A stretch of 64,000 bases of DNA, taken from positions 158,065,523 through 158,129,522 of the forward strand of contig CM066730.1 in assembly GCA_033961575.1 (NCBI GenBank). The letters run 5' to 3'. Of this stretch, positions 32,955 through 44,765 are shown piece by piece. Positions within the stretch are counted from its first letter, which is position 1. Every line of letters begins with the position of its first letter. The stretch is from Aselliscus stoliczkanus. Its lineage: Eukaryota > Chordata > Mammalia > Chiroptera > Hipposideridae. The notes beneath the pieces were generated by a model that saw nothing but the letters and a program-made list of their open reading frames with translations, made no database searches and was not told where the DNA came from. The position numbers and the translations under genes are program-made.

Positions 32955-33720
32955 GAATGCACAGTGGCATTTGACATTTTCAACTCCTTTTATTCTTGAA
33001 ATATCTCCTGTTTCCATGACATGGCATTCTCCTGACTTGCCTCCTACCCCTCTGCCCACTCCTTCTCAGGTGACTGCATAGGCTCCTCTTCCTTTTTTTG
33101 CGGTCCCTTTTTAAATGTCAGTGGATCCCTCCCCGGCTCTTTCTTTTTTCCCTGGGCTGTTTCATTCACTCCTATGGATTCAGCTGCCACCCATGACTCC
33201 CACATGTCTGCCTCCAGCCCAGATCTCTTCACTGAACTGCAGAACCGAACATCCAACCACCTGCTCAACAGTCCTCTGCCCAACTCAAGATGCTCAACCC
33301 CAAGCCTACCACCTTCCCCCCAAACCTGTTTCTCTGGGATTCTGTGGCTCAGTGAGTGACAGCGCCATCCCCCAGGTCCTCAGCCAGCAGCCTCCCAGTC
33401 ATTCTCGACTCCTCCCCGCCCCCTCACCCCCCACATCTAATCAGGCTCACTGATGCTCCTTAACACCTCTCATTTCCATCTTCTCTTCCTCCTCATTGTC
33501 ATTGTCTTAATTTAGGCCTCATCATCTCTTGCCTGGATAGCAGCATCAGCTTCCTAATTGGTCTCTCTCGTGCCACTTGAGCCCCTGCCCTACTCTTGGC
33601 CCTCCACAATCCATCCTCTGTTCAGACTGTTGGAGTGCTCTTTCGGAAACACAAATCTGATGCCACTCCCCTGCTTAAAACTCTCTATGGCTCCTCACAG
33701 CAGAGAGGGGGGAGTTGGAG
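32955..33720 (+). mobile_element. L2 fragment
   Basis: Ordered L2 landmarks: 'catggcattctcctgacttg' near 33020, 'cctgctcaacagtc' type text near 33260, 'cctcatcatctcttgcctgg' near 33515 and 'ccactcccctgcttaaaactc' near 33663. Confidence 0.65.
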
Positions 33721-34146
33721 GGTTTGGGATATAAGCAGGTTATGAAGATGAAGGACAAGGAGGGGTGAAAGGTGACTGTGGTCAGGTGATACTCCACTGC
33801 TGGGGGTGGGACTGACACAAGTCACTTGGGCCTCTGATCTTCAACCTTTTGGCACCTAGCATGTCACTACCCCCTCCCACGTCACCTCCACCCCTACCCC
33901 ATCCCCCGCCCCGTTCGGTGGCCCTCAGTTAAGTAGCAAAAGATCTTTGCAGAGTGGTGAGGCGTCTCATGTAAGGGAGAGGACTTCCCTGGGCCCTGCA
34001 TCGTGCTTGGAATCTATGCTCCTGAGTGCGGCCGGCTCACCGGCTCAAGCCAGAGCAAAGCGCCTCCCACTGGCAGTGGGGAAAGAGGGTCCTGGCCTGT
34101 AGATTTAGTGGAGATGTGTCATAGACAGAGGCCCCTGTCCCTGCAG

Positions 34147-34352
34147 GTGCCGCAAGATGACTGGGGGGGTTACCCCACTGGGGGCAAGGACGGGGAGATC
34201 CCCTGCCGCAGGATGCGGAGCGGCAGCTACATCAAAGCCATGGGGGATGAGGAGAGTGGAGACTCAGATGGCAGCCCCAAGACGTCTCCCAAAGCACTGG
34301 CCCGGCGCTTCGCCTCCCGCCGCTCATCCAGTGTGGACCAGGCCCGGATCAA
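34147..34352 (+). CDS. DLGAP3: DLGAP3 coding exon, residues 370-438 (part)
   Basis: Acceptor ctgcag; donor aa before gtaagg, so codon 438 (Asn) is split 2+1. Begins VPQDDWGGYP. Contains RMRSGSYIKAM at residues 391-401 followed by an acidic stretch (GDEESGDSD). This is one of the family's guanylate-kinase-binding repeats, in which a serine in an R-x-x-S-x-x-Y setting is phosphorylated for tight PSD-95 binding. Ends with a basic, serine-rich RRSSSVDQARI segment. Length 206 bases, no oddities. Confidence 0.97.
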
Positions 34353-34669
34353 GTAAGGACTGGGAGGGTCGGGGTGGGGAATGGGCAGCTGAACCTGGGT
34401 CCCTGCGGGAGATGTGTGTATAGTGGGTACCAGTCCATTCTCTGCTTAGGGTTCAACTGGGGAATCTCGCTCTGCCCCATATAAAGGGGGGGAGGGTCCT
34501 GTGATAGCCCCTACCTGACTGTCTCCCTTTACCCAGGAGTCTTCAGGGGAATCTCTGTCTGGGGGGTTTCTGAAGGACAGAACCTGCTCAGGGACCCCAA
34601 TGCTCTCATTCCCCTCCCCCACCTCCTAGCAGACCCCCATTCTGAATCTGGAATTTTGACCTTTGCCAG
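34353..34669 (+). other. DLGAP3: DLGAP3 intron 4
   Basis: A short 317-base GC-rich intron with no features noted. Confidence 0.9.
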
Positions 34670-34742
34670 CTGCTGCGTCCCACCCCGGATCCATCCCCGG
34701 AGCTCCATCCCTGGTTACAGCCGTTCCCTCACCACCGGACAG
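34670..34742 (+). CDS. DLGAP3: DLGAP3 small coding exon, residues 438-462
   Basis: A 73-base exon, acceptor tgccag and donor ag before gtaggg. It encodes (N)CCVPPRIHPRSSIPGYSR and ends SLTTGQ. The Cys-Cys-Val-Pro-Pro start and arginine/serine-rich middle are conserved in DLGAP3. It restores phase 0 after the 206-base exon, so skipping it alone would break the frame. Confidence 0.96.
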
Positions 34743-35084
34743 GTAGGGAGAGGCCCAGCATGGCTGAAGGAAAGGGCGGGAAGGGGATTCAGTCCCATGC
34801 TTAGCCTAGGCCTTAAAACTAGAGGTCTGGCCGTGGGGAGAGTACAGGTCTGATTCTGGGGGAGCTTCTGCCTTGGGACTCCTGGAGCTGGCTCAGACTT
34901 TGGGATCTCAGAGCCACCATCTTAAAACCAAGTGTCCTCAAAGTGATGTGTTGTGGAAGGGCAACCTCCGTTCTCTCAGGTTCTCCAGCCCTGGCCTGGC
35001 CTGATTGCTCCCAGCCCACCCCATGTAAAAGGCAGGGTTGATTGTACAGACAGGGGCCAGGCAGAGCTGCAGTCTCACAGGTGA

Positions 35085-35260
35085 TCTGGGCTCGCATTTT
35101 CTCCCCACCTGCTATGGGACCCCTAGCAAGACACCTCTCCCTCCCTTGTCTCATCTTTAAAATGGCAATAGTGGTATTGATCTCACCAGGGTTTGGCAGG
35201 GAGAAAATGTGTGCAAACACAAGGTACCTGGACCCAAATCGGTATTTGATAATTGTGAGT
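35085..35260 (+). mobile_element. MIR
   Basis: Contains 'ctcatctttaaaatggcaatag' and a preceding decayed core. Confidence 0.65.
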
Positions 35261-35299
35261 TCCATACCTAAGTGTGGACTTTCCTTTACCTAATCGGAG

Positions 35300-35485
35300 G
35301 CAGGGCAGTTTAGACATTAAATGCATGAGATGGGTTTGAATCCTAGCTCAGCTACTTACTTACCAGCTGAGTGACCTGGGGCAAGTTACTTGACTTTTTT
35401 GAGCCCCACTTTTCCTATTTAAAAATAGGCATCATAATAGTGTTCTTGGCACATAGCCAGCACTCCATAAAGGTTAGCTATTTTT
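35300..35485 (+). mobile_element. MIR
   Basis: Contains 'gggtttgaatcctagctcagc' and 'gagtgacctggggcaagttac', a well-preserved MIR. Confidence 0.88.
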
Positions 35486-35639
35486 ACTGTTTGCTGGGGG
35501 AAAAGCAATGCACAAGACTGTCCACATTGGTTCCTATTGTTTGCTGCTGCAGTCTCTCAGCAGTTCTTTGTCACATTTCCTGAATCGGGGAATCTGATTG
35601 GCACAGCTGTCTTTTCACATTAGACCAGTCGATGTTGCC

Positions 35640-36770
35640 AAACCCCCTGGTTAAGGCTCAGTTCTTATTTTATCTGACCTATCAGCAACATCTAACGCAG
35701 CTGATGACTACTTCCTGACACACCTTACTCAGTTGGCTTTGAGGATACCACACCTTTTAGGTTCTTTTAGAGTCTCTCCCTGGCTACTTAGTCTCAGTCT
35801 GTGCCTGCAACTAACTCTCCAGGGTCTGAACATTGGAATTTTTCAGGGCTTAGTTCCTACACTTCTCTCTACACTCATTTCTTAGGTGAGCTCATCCAGG
35901 CTCATGGCTTTGAATATTACTGAGAGCCTAATGACTCCCCACTGTATAATTCCAGCCCCAACCCTCCCATAAATGCCAGGAGTGTATATCTAACTGTGTA
36001 TTGAAATCTCAGTTGGCTGTTTAGTAGACATCTCAAACTTAAAACGTCCAAAACCAAACTGCTGTTACCCTCTCCCTGCCAAATTCCTTGCTCTATTCAC
36101 TGTCTTCTCCATTTCAGATAATGGCAACTTTAACCCTCTGGGAACTCCGGTCTGGAATTCCGAGTCAGTCTTGACTTCTTTCTCTTGTATCCCACATCCA
36201 ACTCTTCAGCAAATCCTGTTGGTCCCACCTTCAGAGTGTGTCTAGGATCCCACCACTTCTCACCACCTCCACTGCCGCCACTCCAGTCCAAATCACCATG
36301 TTCTTTTGTCTGGCTTATTGTACTACATTCTAATTGGTCCCCTGCATTTGCCCTCGTTCCACTCCATTCTCTCTCAATATAGTCAGAGTGATCATTTAGA
36401 AATAGTATTAGCTTCACTCAAAACTTTCACCTTCCTCAGAGGAAAAGCCAAGGACTTTACCGTGACGTATAAGGCCCTGCATGATCTGGCCCTTGCTACC
36501 TCTGAATTCCTCTCCTAACACGATTCCCTTCCCTCACCCACACCAGCCACACTGTTCTCCTTTCTGCTCCACCAGCGACATCACAGGTATTCTCCAGTCT
36601 TGGGGCCTCAGCATTCGCTACTTACTCCCTCTGTCTGGATCTCTCCTTCCCAGACACTCCCATGGATCACTCCCTCACTTCTTTCAGGTCTTTCCCCAAG
36701 TATTGTAAAATTTAAATTTTAGCTCCCTACCCCCAACATTTCCTATTCCTCTTCTCTGTTTTTTTTTTCT
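35640..36770 (+). mobile_element. L2 fragment
   Basis: Ordered L2 landmarks: 'tatctgacctatcagcaac' near 35670, 'agctcatccaggctcatggc' near 35887, 'gtagacatctcaaacttaaa' near 36023 and 'aaggccctgcatgatctggc' near 36470. Confidence 0.75.
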
Positions 36771-37470
36771 TTTTAGCACATTGCACTAACATCATGTATA
36801 TATTACATATTTCTCCTGGGAGGTATGACTTAAAATCTACTTTACACAAGAGGAAACAGGTTTAATGCATTAGAGATGTCATCTTATTATTTATAATAAT
36901 GCTTTTTTCCCTTAACTTTACTTTTTTGTTTAATATTTTCCCAGAATATCTTTAAAAAGCATTTTGTCTCCTTATGTTTTGAGTATATCTTTTGTAAATA
37001 GTTTATAGCTAGATTTTATTTTATATACATTCTGACAATTGCTTGCAAGTTTAGTACGTGTATGTTTATTGTGATTTACTGACACTTTTGGATTTATTTC
37101 TGTCATCTTACCTTGTGCCATCTGTTTATCCTGCCTTTTGGGTGATGGTTCCCCACCGATTCTTACACTGGCTTAGCAGTTATTATTCTAAGTTCATTCT
37201 TTATGGTTACTCTTATAATTTTAATATACATATTTGACTTAGCAAAGTCTAAAGTTGACAATTTCTTTTACCATTCTGCTGAACAATGCAAAGACCTGCA
37301 AAGACCTTAGGACACTTTAATTTTGATCTCCTCTTCCCTTCTTACATTACTTGTTGCCCAGTATTTTAGTTCTACTTTCTTTTTACCTCTCCAAATTAGT
37401 CTTTACTATTGTTGTTAATTTGTGCTATAAATAGTTGAATTTATTTATATATTTATATATATAAATATAT

Positions 37471-37878
37471 CCTTTTTTTTTTAAGATTTTATTGGGGAAT
37501 TGGGAGAAGGGAAGAGGGGAAGGGGAACCAACAAGTTGCTGTCCTTTTGTTCTTCAGTCTAGTTGCGGAGGACGTCATTTCACTGGCTCATGTTGGTATT
37601 ATATTGTGCTCTTCCCGGCTGAGTCAGTCTCTTGCTGGCCATTGAACGGCCGCTCACGGTGGCTCAATGTGGCTCTCACCAGCTGCTGGCCAGCCCCACT
37701 GCAGCCCACACTGTCACGAACGACTACGGCAGCCCAGCTCCAGGTTGAGCTGTTGTTCACCATCTTAGCTGTAGAGGGCGCAGCATCACTGGCCCATGTG
37801 GGATCTGAACTGGGGCCCTGCTGCTCAGAGCTGGAGTCCCAAGCCAACTCTTAACCAATGTGCCACTAGGCCGAACCT
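37471..37878 (-). mobile_element. Long tRNA-derived SINE (T+ type)
   Basis: Poly-T, AAGATTTTATTGGGG (complement carries AATAAA), a body like the 3309-3698 copy, and a head ending gccgaacc near 37876. AT-rich flanks make the target duplication hard to define. Confidence 0.88.
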
Positions 37879-37940
37879 AAATATATATATATCTTTATCT
37901 TCCTCCCTTCACTATATCGTTTTACATTTCCTTCCTTCCT

Positions 37941-38053
37941 TTTTTTTTTTTTTTTTTTGAGGGCAGTGTCACTGGCCCTCTTATGTGGGACCCAAACCGG
38001 AGCCGCTGGCTTCCCAAGCCAGCGCTCAATCACCGCGCCACTCGGCTGGCCCT
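37941..38053 (-). mobile_element. Short tRNA-derived SINE
   Basis: Poly-T at 37941-37959, then gagggcagtgtcactggccc and the head ending ggctggccc near 38052. TTCCTTCCTTTT flanks it on both sides (near 37930 and 38057). Confidence 0.9.
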
Positions 38054-38430
38054 CATTCCTTCCTTTTAAAGTATTATTTTTTTAAGTAATTTTTTTCCAG
38101 AGAATATCTAAATAGTAAGCCAAACATAATTTAGTTTATTATAGAATTCTAGGTCAACATTTATTTTCTTTGAGTGTTTAGAAGATACTCCTTTGTCATC
38201 TGTTGTCTGTTGTTGCTGTTGAGAAGTCTGCCATCAAACTAATCACCTTTGTAGGTAATTTCATTTCTCTTTGATTGCTGTTGAGATCTTGTTTTTGACT
38301 TTGGTATTGTGCAGTTTCACTGTGATATGTGTGTGTGCTCCGTGAATCTGAAGGTTTATGTCTTCCATCAAATCTGGAAAATTCTCTCATGGTTACTGTT
38401 TGCTGGTACACCTTTCTTCATCCTTTTATT

Positions 38431-38602
38431 TTTACTTTTATTTATTTTTTTAGTTTTTTAATTTTTTTTAGCTGTGCCATCCTGCTACCTGTTGGCAGTT
38501 CAGCGACTGTTCAGCTTGGGCTGGGCATCAAACTGCTGTTACTCAGAGCTGAGCTCGCACTCTTGAGCGAGCTCTTAACCAACTGAGCCACTCGGCCGGC
38601 CC
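38431..38602 (-). mobile_element. tRNA-derived SINE, second short subtype
   Basis: T-rich start, then 'agctgtgccatcctgctacc', and the head 'taaccaactgagccactcgg' ending near 38602. CATCCTTTTA flanks it at about 38419 and 38603. The + strand copy at 40190 belongs to the same subtype. Confidence 0.85.
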
Positions 38603-38881
38603 CATCCTTTTACTTTCAACCTACTTGTTTTTTCATCCAATCTGACAATCCCTGCCTTTTAAGTGGGTGTGTCTTGTACATTCATATTAATGTGATTATT
38701 GAAATGGTTGGATTGTCTCATGTAATTTTTGTTCCTCTGTTTTTCCTTTACTGTCTTCCTTTGCATTAAACAAATATTTTTAGTGTATCATTTTAATTTC
38801 TTTATTGTTAATTCCTTTTTACTATATTATTCAAATTATTAGTGGTTGTGTTGGGAATTACAAGGTGTATCTTAACTTATT

Positions 38882-39533
38882 TATTTATTTATTTTTTAAG
38901 AATTTTTTTTTAATTGGGGAATTGGGGGTGGGGAACAGTGTTGGAGAATTGGGGGAGGGGACCAGCCAAGTTGTTGTTCTTTAATCTTCGTTGTGGCGGG
39001 CGCCAGTTGCCATCTGGCTTCCAGTCAGCAGCTCATGGCCTCTAAGCTCAAGGTGCTGTGTTCAATCTTAGTTGCGGGAGGGCATAGCCACCATTCCATG
39101 TGGGAGTCAAAACCCAGCAGCCTTGTTGTTAAGAGCGCATGCTCTATCCACTGAGCCATCTGGGCAGCAGCTCAGCTCAAGGTGCTGAGTTAAACCTTTA
39201 GTTATGGGTAGGCATAGCCCACCATCAAACAGGCAATCTTGTTGTTACACCGGCTGAGCCATCCTGCCACCTGTTGGCAGTTCAGTGACAGCTCAGGTAG
39301 GGCACAGCATTCACTGGCCCATGTGGGAATCAAACCGGTGGCCCTGTTACTCAGAGCACGCTCTCTAAGCCAATTCTTTTTTTTTTTTTTTTTTTTTGAG
39401 GGCAGTGTTACTGGCCCTCACATGTGGAACCGAACCGGAGCCGCTGGCTTCCCAAGCCAGCGCTTAACCACAGCGCCACTCAGCCGGCCCTTCTAAGCCA
39501 ATTCTTAACCAACTGAGCCACTCCGCTGGCCCC
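38882..39533 (-). mobile_element. Long composite tRNA-derived SINE with a nested SINE
   Basis: Flanked by TCTTAACTTATT on both sides (38870-38881 and 39534-39545). The body contains repeated modules: two 'caaggtgctg(t/a)gtt' segments and several tRNA-like B-box complements. It is longer than other copies even without the nested element. The tail reads taattgggg, so the AATAAA has decayed. Confidence 0.85.
39378..39491 (-). mobile_element. Short tRNA-derived SINE nested in the head of a long SINE
   Basis: Poly-T, then gagggcagtgttactggccc and a head ending agccggccc. The duplication CTAAGCCAATTCTT flanks it at 39364-39377 and 39492-39505, within the older SINE's tRNA-like head. Confidence 0.92.
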
Positions 39534-39647
39534 TCTTAACTTATTAAAATATAGTTAATTCTGATAAAATATAGAAGCATTGTTCCAATATTTCTTCTTC
39601 TCTCCCCTCTTGATGCTATTATTGTCATAGGCATTATCTGTATGATA

Positions 39648-39693
39648 TGTTTTTCGTTGCAAAAATGCATCATGACTTTTCCGACAACCCAAT
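39648..39693. mobile_element. Mariner-type terminal repeat fragment
   Basis: 'gttgcaaaaatgcatcatga' and 'cttttccgacaacccaata' match one end of the 85-bp element at 22883. The other end is not visible. Confidence 0.65.
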
Positions 39694-40189
39694 AGAAACC
39701 CAACAATTATTATAAACCAATGATGGCATTATAATTGCCTTGTACGATCTTATTTCTTTTAAAGAAGTTAAGAGAAAAAAGAGAAAAATATATTTATTGA
39801 GTCTATATTTATTGAGTCTTTTACATTTACTCACATATTTACCATTTCTGGTGCTTTTAATTTTTTCCTGTGATTTTGGTTACCATTGGGTGTTGCTTCC
39901 TTTTAGCTTAAAGAACTTCCATTAGTATTTCTTGCAAGATAGGTCTGCTGTCAATAAATTCTTCAGTCTATATTTATTTGGAAATGTATTTTTACTTCAT
40001 TTTTGAAGGGTAGTTTTGCTGGTTATAGAATTCCTGCTTGAGAGTTTTTTCTTTCAGCACTTTGAATATACCATTCTACTGCCTGTAGAGGTCATTGTTT
40101 CTGATGAAAAGCCAGTTGTTAATCACATTGTTGTTTTCCTGAATGTGATGAATTGTTTTTCTCTTCCTGCTATTAAGATTTTTCTATTT

Positions 40190-40334
40190 AGGGGCCGGCC
40201 GAGTGGCTCAGTTGGTTAAGAGCTTGCTCAAGAGTGCGAGCTGAGCTCTGAGCAACAGCTGTTCGAGGCCAGCCTGAGCTGAGTTGCCGTTGAGCTGCCA
40301 ACAGATGGCAGGATGGCTCAGCTAAAAAAAAAAA
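40190..40334 (+). mobile_element. tRNA-derived SINE, second short subtype
   Basis: Starts ggggccggccgagtggctcag and ends ggatggctcagct plus an A run. AAGATTTTTCT(A/C)TTT flanks it at 40175-40189 and 40335-40349. It has no AATAAA tail. Confidence 0.92.
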
Positions 40335-40660
40335 AAGATTTTTCTCTTTGTCTTCAACTTTCAACATTTTGACTGTAGTGTGTCTGGATATGGATCTCTT
40401 TATGTTTAACCCAGTTTGGGTTCATTGAGCTTATTTGATTTGTAGATTAATGTTTTTCATTAAATTTGGAAGGTTTTTGGCCATGATTTCTTGAAATATG
40501 TTTTCTTTCCCTTTCTCCCTCTCTTCTTCTTCTGGCATTCCCATTACATGTATACCGATATCCTTGATATTGCCCCAATACTTCTCTGAGACTCTGTTCA
40601 TGTTTAGTCTTTTTTTTCCTTTATTCTTCAGGTTGGATAATTTATACCAATCTAGGTTCT

Positions 40661-41086
40661 TTCTTTTTTTTAAAAAAAAGCTTTTATTGGGGAATCAGGG
40701 AAGGGGAACAGACAAGTTGCCATCTTTTTGTTCTTCAGTCTAGTTGCGGAGGACGCTGCTTCACTGACCCATGTTGGTATCGTCATTCCGCTCTCTCTGG
40801 ATGAGGCGGATCGGTCTCCGGCCTCTGGATGGTCGCTCATCGTGGCTATTGGCAGCTCACGCTGGCTGCTAGCTGCTCACGCTGGCTGCCAGCCACTCAC
40901 TGTAGCCTATGGCAGCCCACTGCAGCAGGGGCTGCAGACTACACTGTCACCAGGGCTTGCACAGTTCCAGGTGGAGCTGTTGTTAGCTGTAGAGGGCAGT
41001 GTCACTGGCCCTCATATGTGGGATCCAAACCGGGACTGCTGGTGTCCCAAGCCAGCTCTTAACCAATGCGCCACTCAGCCGGCCCT
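40661..41086 (-). mobile_element. Long tRNA-derived SINE (T+ type)
   Basis: Starts ttctttttttttaaaaaaaa, then GCTTTTATTGGGG (complement carries AATAAA), with a head ending ggccggccc near 41084. TACCAATCTAGGTTC (40646-40660) and TACCGATCTAGTTTC (41087-41101) form the target duplication. Confidence 0.9.
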
Positions 41087-42837
41087 ATACCGATCTAGTT
41101 TCAACCTTACTGATCATTTCTTATTTTGAGCTCTTTTAGTGAATTATTTCATTTCAGTTATTTTTACTTTTCAGCTTCTGAGTTTTCGTTTGGTTCTTTA
41201 TTCTTTTTTAAGAATAATTATGATTTTTGTATTAATTAAGTCATTGCTGCAATGCTTTACTTTAAATCTTTAAACATGATTTCCTATAGTTCTTTGAACA
41301 TTTATGATAGCTGCTTTACAGTTTTTGCTAAATCAAACATCTAAGAACATTTGTGTTTTCTTGTTTATTTGCATGTCTCATAATGTTTTTCGTTTGTTTA
41401 ATACTGAATATTTTAGGTAATATATTGTCGCAACTCCGAATTCTTACTTTACCTCTTGAAGATTGTTATTGCTTCGTTTATTCGTTAATCCCTGAACTAA
41501 ATCTTTGAAATCTGTCTTCCCTGACAAATGTGGACTGATATTTCCACCAACTTTTTTCTTTCTTGTTTTTATTTTTAAACCTCATTTTCTAGGATTTGCC
41601 CCTGTGTCTGCACAGCTTAGTATTCAGCCAGAGATTGGGTTGTGGTTATGCTCAAAAGCCTCAAGCCAGTAAGACTTCTCTCTGCTTATGGTTCTATGTA
41701 TGGGCTGAGGAGTACAAACTTCAAGCTGTTTTCAGGCTTGCTCTGGCTTTTACTTTTACCCAGGTTCTCTTATGTTTCCTCTGCACATGTTTACAGGCTC
41801 CAATGGCCAGGGATGTGTGGGGGGCTCAGGGCCTCTCTGGTTTCTGTAGTGCATGCACTCAGCCTCTAGTTAACCCAGGATATGTGGAGGGCTTATCAAA
41901 TTGCTTATAGTTGTCTCACCCTCTTAAACTCCCCATTAAATCCCCAGTCAGTCTGCCAGTTCATAGCTTACTCCAAACAGTGCCACAACCTCAGCTTCTC
42001 AGTGCTGCTGGCTTCTCCTATTCTTGACACTCTAACTGACAATGCTCCAAATTAAGTGAGGCTGCTTTGCCAGTGCAGTGAAGCAGCTGGTTTTTACAAC
42101 CTGCTCCACCCTTGTTGAACTATTGCAACTGATAGAGCAGGGAGCCAGGGTAATGGGAGCAGCCCCCAGCAAAGATACCATAGACTCATGCTGTTCTTAC
42201 CCAAAGCTGTACTTTTCATGAATAAATGTTTCTTTGGTTGATTTTCAGAGTGATGAAATGGTTGCTTTTGACACTTTTTGTCTAGCTTTATAGTTGTCTT
42301 GGTGGGATAAGATTTGGTGTCCCTCTCCCTCTGTCATGCCTGAAGTCGGAAGTCTAGAAAATTCTCAGCCACCATCATTATCTTTTCAAGTATTGCCTCT
42401 TCCATCTAATCCCTCTTTTGGAACTCCTATGAATTGTATGTGGGACCTTGTTATTCTTTCCTCTATGAGTCTTAACCTCTCCTTCATATTTTCCATCTCT
42501 GCCTCTCTATACTCCCCGCTGTTAAATTTCTCAGATGTGTCTTTTGGTTCACTGTTTTTTTTCTTCAGTTGTGTCTCATCGACTATTTAACTCATTAATT
42601 GTGTTTTTAATTTCACTGATTTTTTTTTATTTCTATAAACCTGATTTAGTTCCTTTTCAAATCTTTGTAGTCTTTTTTTTCAAGGTTTTTATTCTCTCCA
42701 TATGTTTTCAGTTTTATCTTTTAAGTTTTAGAAATGTTAAACATAGTTTAAAAGCTAATCTGTTTTAGCTGAGGTAAACCTTGAATTCTCAGTTGCTTAA
42801 CTCAATAACAGTTTAGTTCTTGTTTATATCACAGTTT

Positions 42838-43510
42838 GTATTAGTTATCTATTACTACACAATAAATTACCCCAACCATTGTCTCTTAAAAGAACAAATA
42901 TTTAGGGGCTGCCTGAATGGCACGGTGGTGAAGAGCTGGATTGGGATGCCAGTGGCCCCGGTTCAGGTCCCACATATGAGGGCCAGTGACCCTGCCATTA
43001 AAAAAAAAAAAAAGAACAGATATTTATAAACTCACAGTTCCTGTGGGTCAGAAATCTGAGTGCAGTGTAGCTGGTGCCACCTGGATCAGTGTCTCACAAA
43101 GGCTTCAGTCAAGATGTTGGCCAGGCTGGCCGTCATCTCAGGGCTTGACTGGAGGAAGATCTGCTTCCACATTCATTCATATGGTTCTTGGCAGGCCTCA
43201 GATCCTTGCTGGCTGTTGGCCACAGACATCAGTTTCTTAACATGTGGGACTCACCATAGGGCTGTTTGCAACATAACAGCTTATTTTTCCCAGAGCAAAG
43301 GCTCTGAGAGAGAGTGAGAGAAGATGTCCAAAATGAAAACCACAGGCTTTTTGTAATCAAATCAAAGGAGTGACATCCCATTGTATCTGCCATATTCTAG
43401 TCATTAGAGGTAGGTCAATCAGTCTAGTCTGCATTTAGTAGAAGGGGACTACACAAGGGTGTGAATGCCAGGAGATAGAAACCATTAGGGCCCATGTTAG
43501 AGACTGTCTA
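42838..43510 (+). mobile_element. Old LTR-like repeat (starts TGTATTAG), holding a SINE
   Basis: Begins tgtattagttatctattact, a start typical of MaLR-type LTRs, and continues after the nested SINE with 'aaactcacagttcctgtggg'. The 3' limit is uncertain. The family name is a guess. Confidence 0.5.
42905..43010 (+). mobile_element. Short tRNA-derived SINE
   Basis: Starts ggggctgcctgaatggcacgg and ends gaccctgccatt plus an A run. AAAGAACA(A/G)ATATTTA flanks it at 42889-42904 and 43011-43026. Confidence 0.92.
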
Positions 43511-44649
43511 TCTCTCAGTCTAGTATTAGCTCATCTTCAACAGCTTTATCTGTGAGAAGCCTGAGTAGCCTGGGTTAGGAGTGGGTCCCCCAGGAAACAT
43601 TTTGCAATCACTTCTATTAGATTATTCTTGGTCTGGGACCATTTTCTGTTAATTTTTAATTTTTTTTTGGGGGGGGGGAAAGGGCGTGGGTCTCTCCCAT
43701 GCATGCTTATGTAGACACAGAATTCTGTGTCTGTGTGAAGATTAGCTTGTAGGTACACACTCTTAGATTTGTTTCCTTTCCCTTCCCCCAGTGCCTAGAC
43801 TATATAGGCTAGCTTCCTTATCATCAGTCTGTGCTAATAATTGATTTTTTCCTCCTAGTCTACCTTTTCATCAAAGGTTTCCCCTTTCCTACTTTTATGC
43901 AGGTTCTCATTTCCAATTCCACGCTTCATGTGGGCCCAAAGCCTTACAGCTTCACCTAAGTTGGTGTTAAAACCTAAGCCTTTTGGTTAAAACCAGCAAC
44001 CCCAGCCCCCACCTTCTTCCTCCACTGGGCTGTTTGCAACATTGGCTCAAATAGTTAATATTCTGATTTTCTAGTCTCCTCTTTGCTTTTCTCCCCTGGG
44101 GACTTATCTCGCTTTCTTGTGAGCTCAGCTACGCATATAAAGCAATGTTTGTTATATTTTATCTGGTGTTTCGAAGTGTTTTTGAAAGGGGAGGCTTTTT
44201 CAAGGTTACTAAACTAAATGACATATGTAAAGTGTACAGCATGTTGCCTAGCTCCCAGTTGGACCCACCAACTCTACCCCAGCAGGGGCTGAGGTTGAGA
44301 GTGGGGGGTGTGGGAAGCAGGGTGAAAGGCATTCCAGTGATAATAGAAGAATTCACAGCATAATGTTACAATTTCATAATTGTAATACAATAAAGATCAA
44401 CTCAGGTGCAATATTGCTCTGAGAGTTTATACGATTCTGCATTTCCCTTGTGTCCTGATCTCTTGTTGGAATTCCAGAAGCCCCCCTTGGCCTGTAGAGA
44501 TTGAAGGTGCATGGTTCCAGGGAGTTTCTTATCCTCTCTCCATCTGCCTTATATAGAGTTCATTGTGGGAATAGCATATGGTTGGGATTTCAAGAGCTTC
44601 AGAACCCCTGGGAAGGAGAGGTCTCTCAGAGGTATTTTCACTGTGATTT

Positions 44650-44765
44650 AAGAACCTCCTGCTACTAATAATAGTAGCTGATGTTAATTGAGCATCTGCT
44701 ATATGCCAGAGATTCTGCCTAGTGCTTTACATACAGAAGAGGGCTGGAGGTACAGAGATAAGCTG
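44650..44765 (-). mobile_element. MIR fragment
   Basis: Contains 'gagcatctgctatatgcc', a reverse MIR-type 3' end. Confidence 0.5.

Larger units (their letters stand above)
29964..34146 (+). other. DLGAP3: DLGAP3 intron 3
   Basis: Holds a partial MIR near 30.1 kb, an old repeat near 30.9-31.17 kb, a degenerate pyrimidine-rich repeat at 31.88-32.19 kb, a reverse MIR at 32.72-32.95 kb and an L2 at 32.96-33.72 kb. No other gene is seen. Confidence 0.85.
36820..42800. mobile_element. Old L1 (L1M-type) block, broken by SINEs
   Basis: AT-rich DNA with typical old-L1 stretches, for example 'aagataggtctgctgtcaataaattc' near 39938 and 'ggttatagaattcctgcttgag' near 40020. Others are 'attaaatttggaaggtttttgg' near 40460 and a similar run near 42360-42430. 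It probably represents more than one fragment. Orientation is not assigned. Confidence 0.55.
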
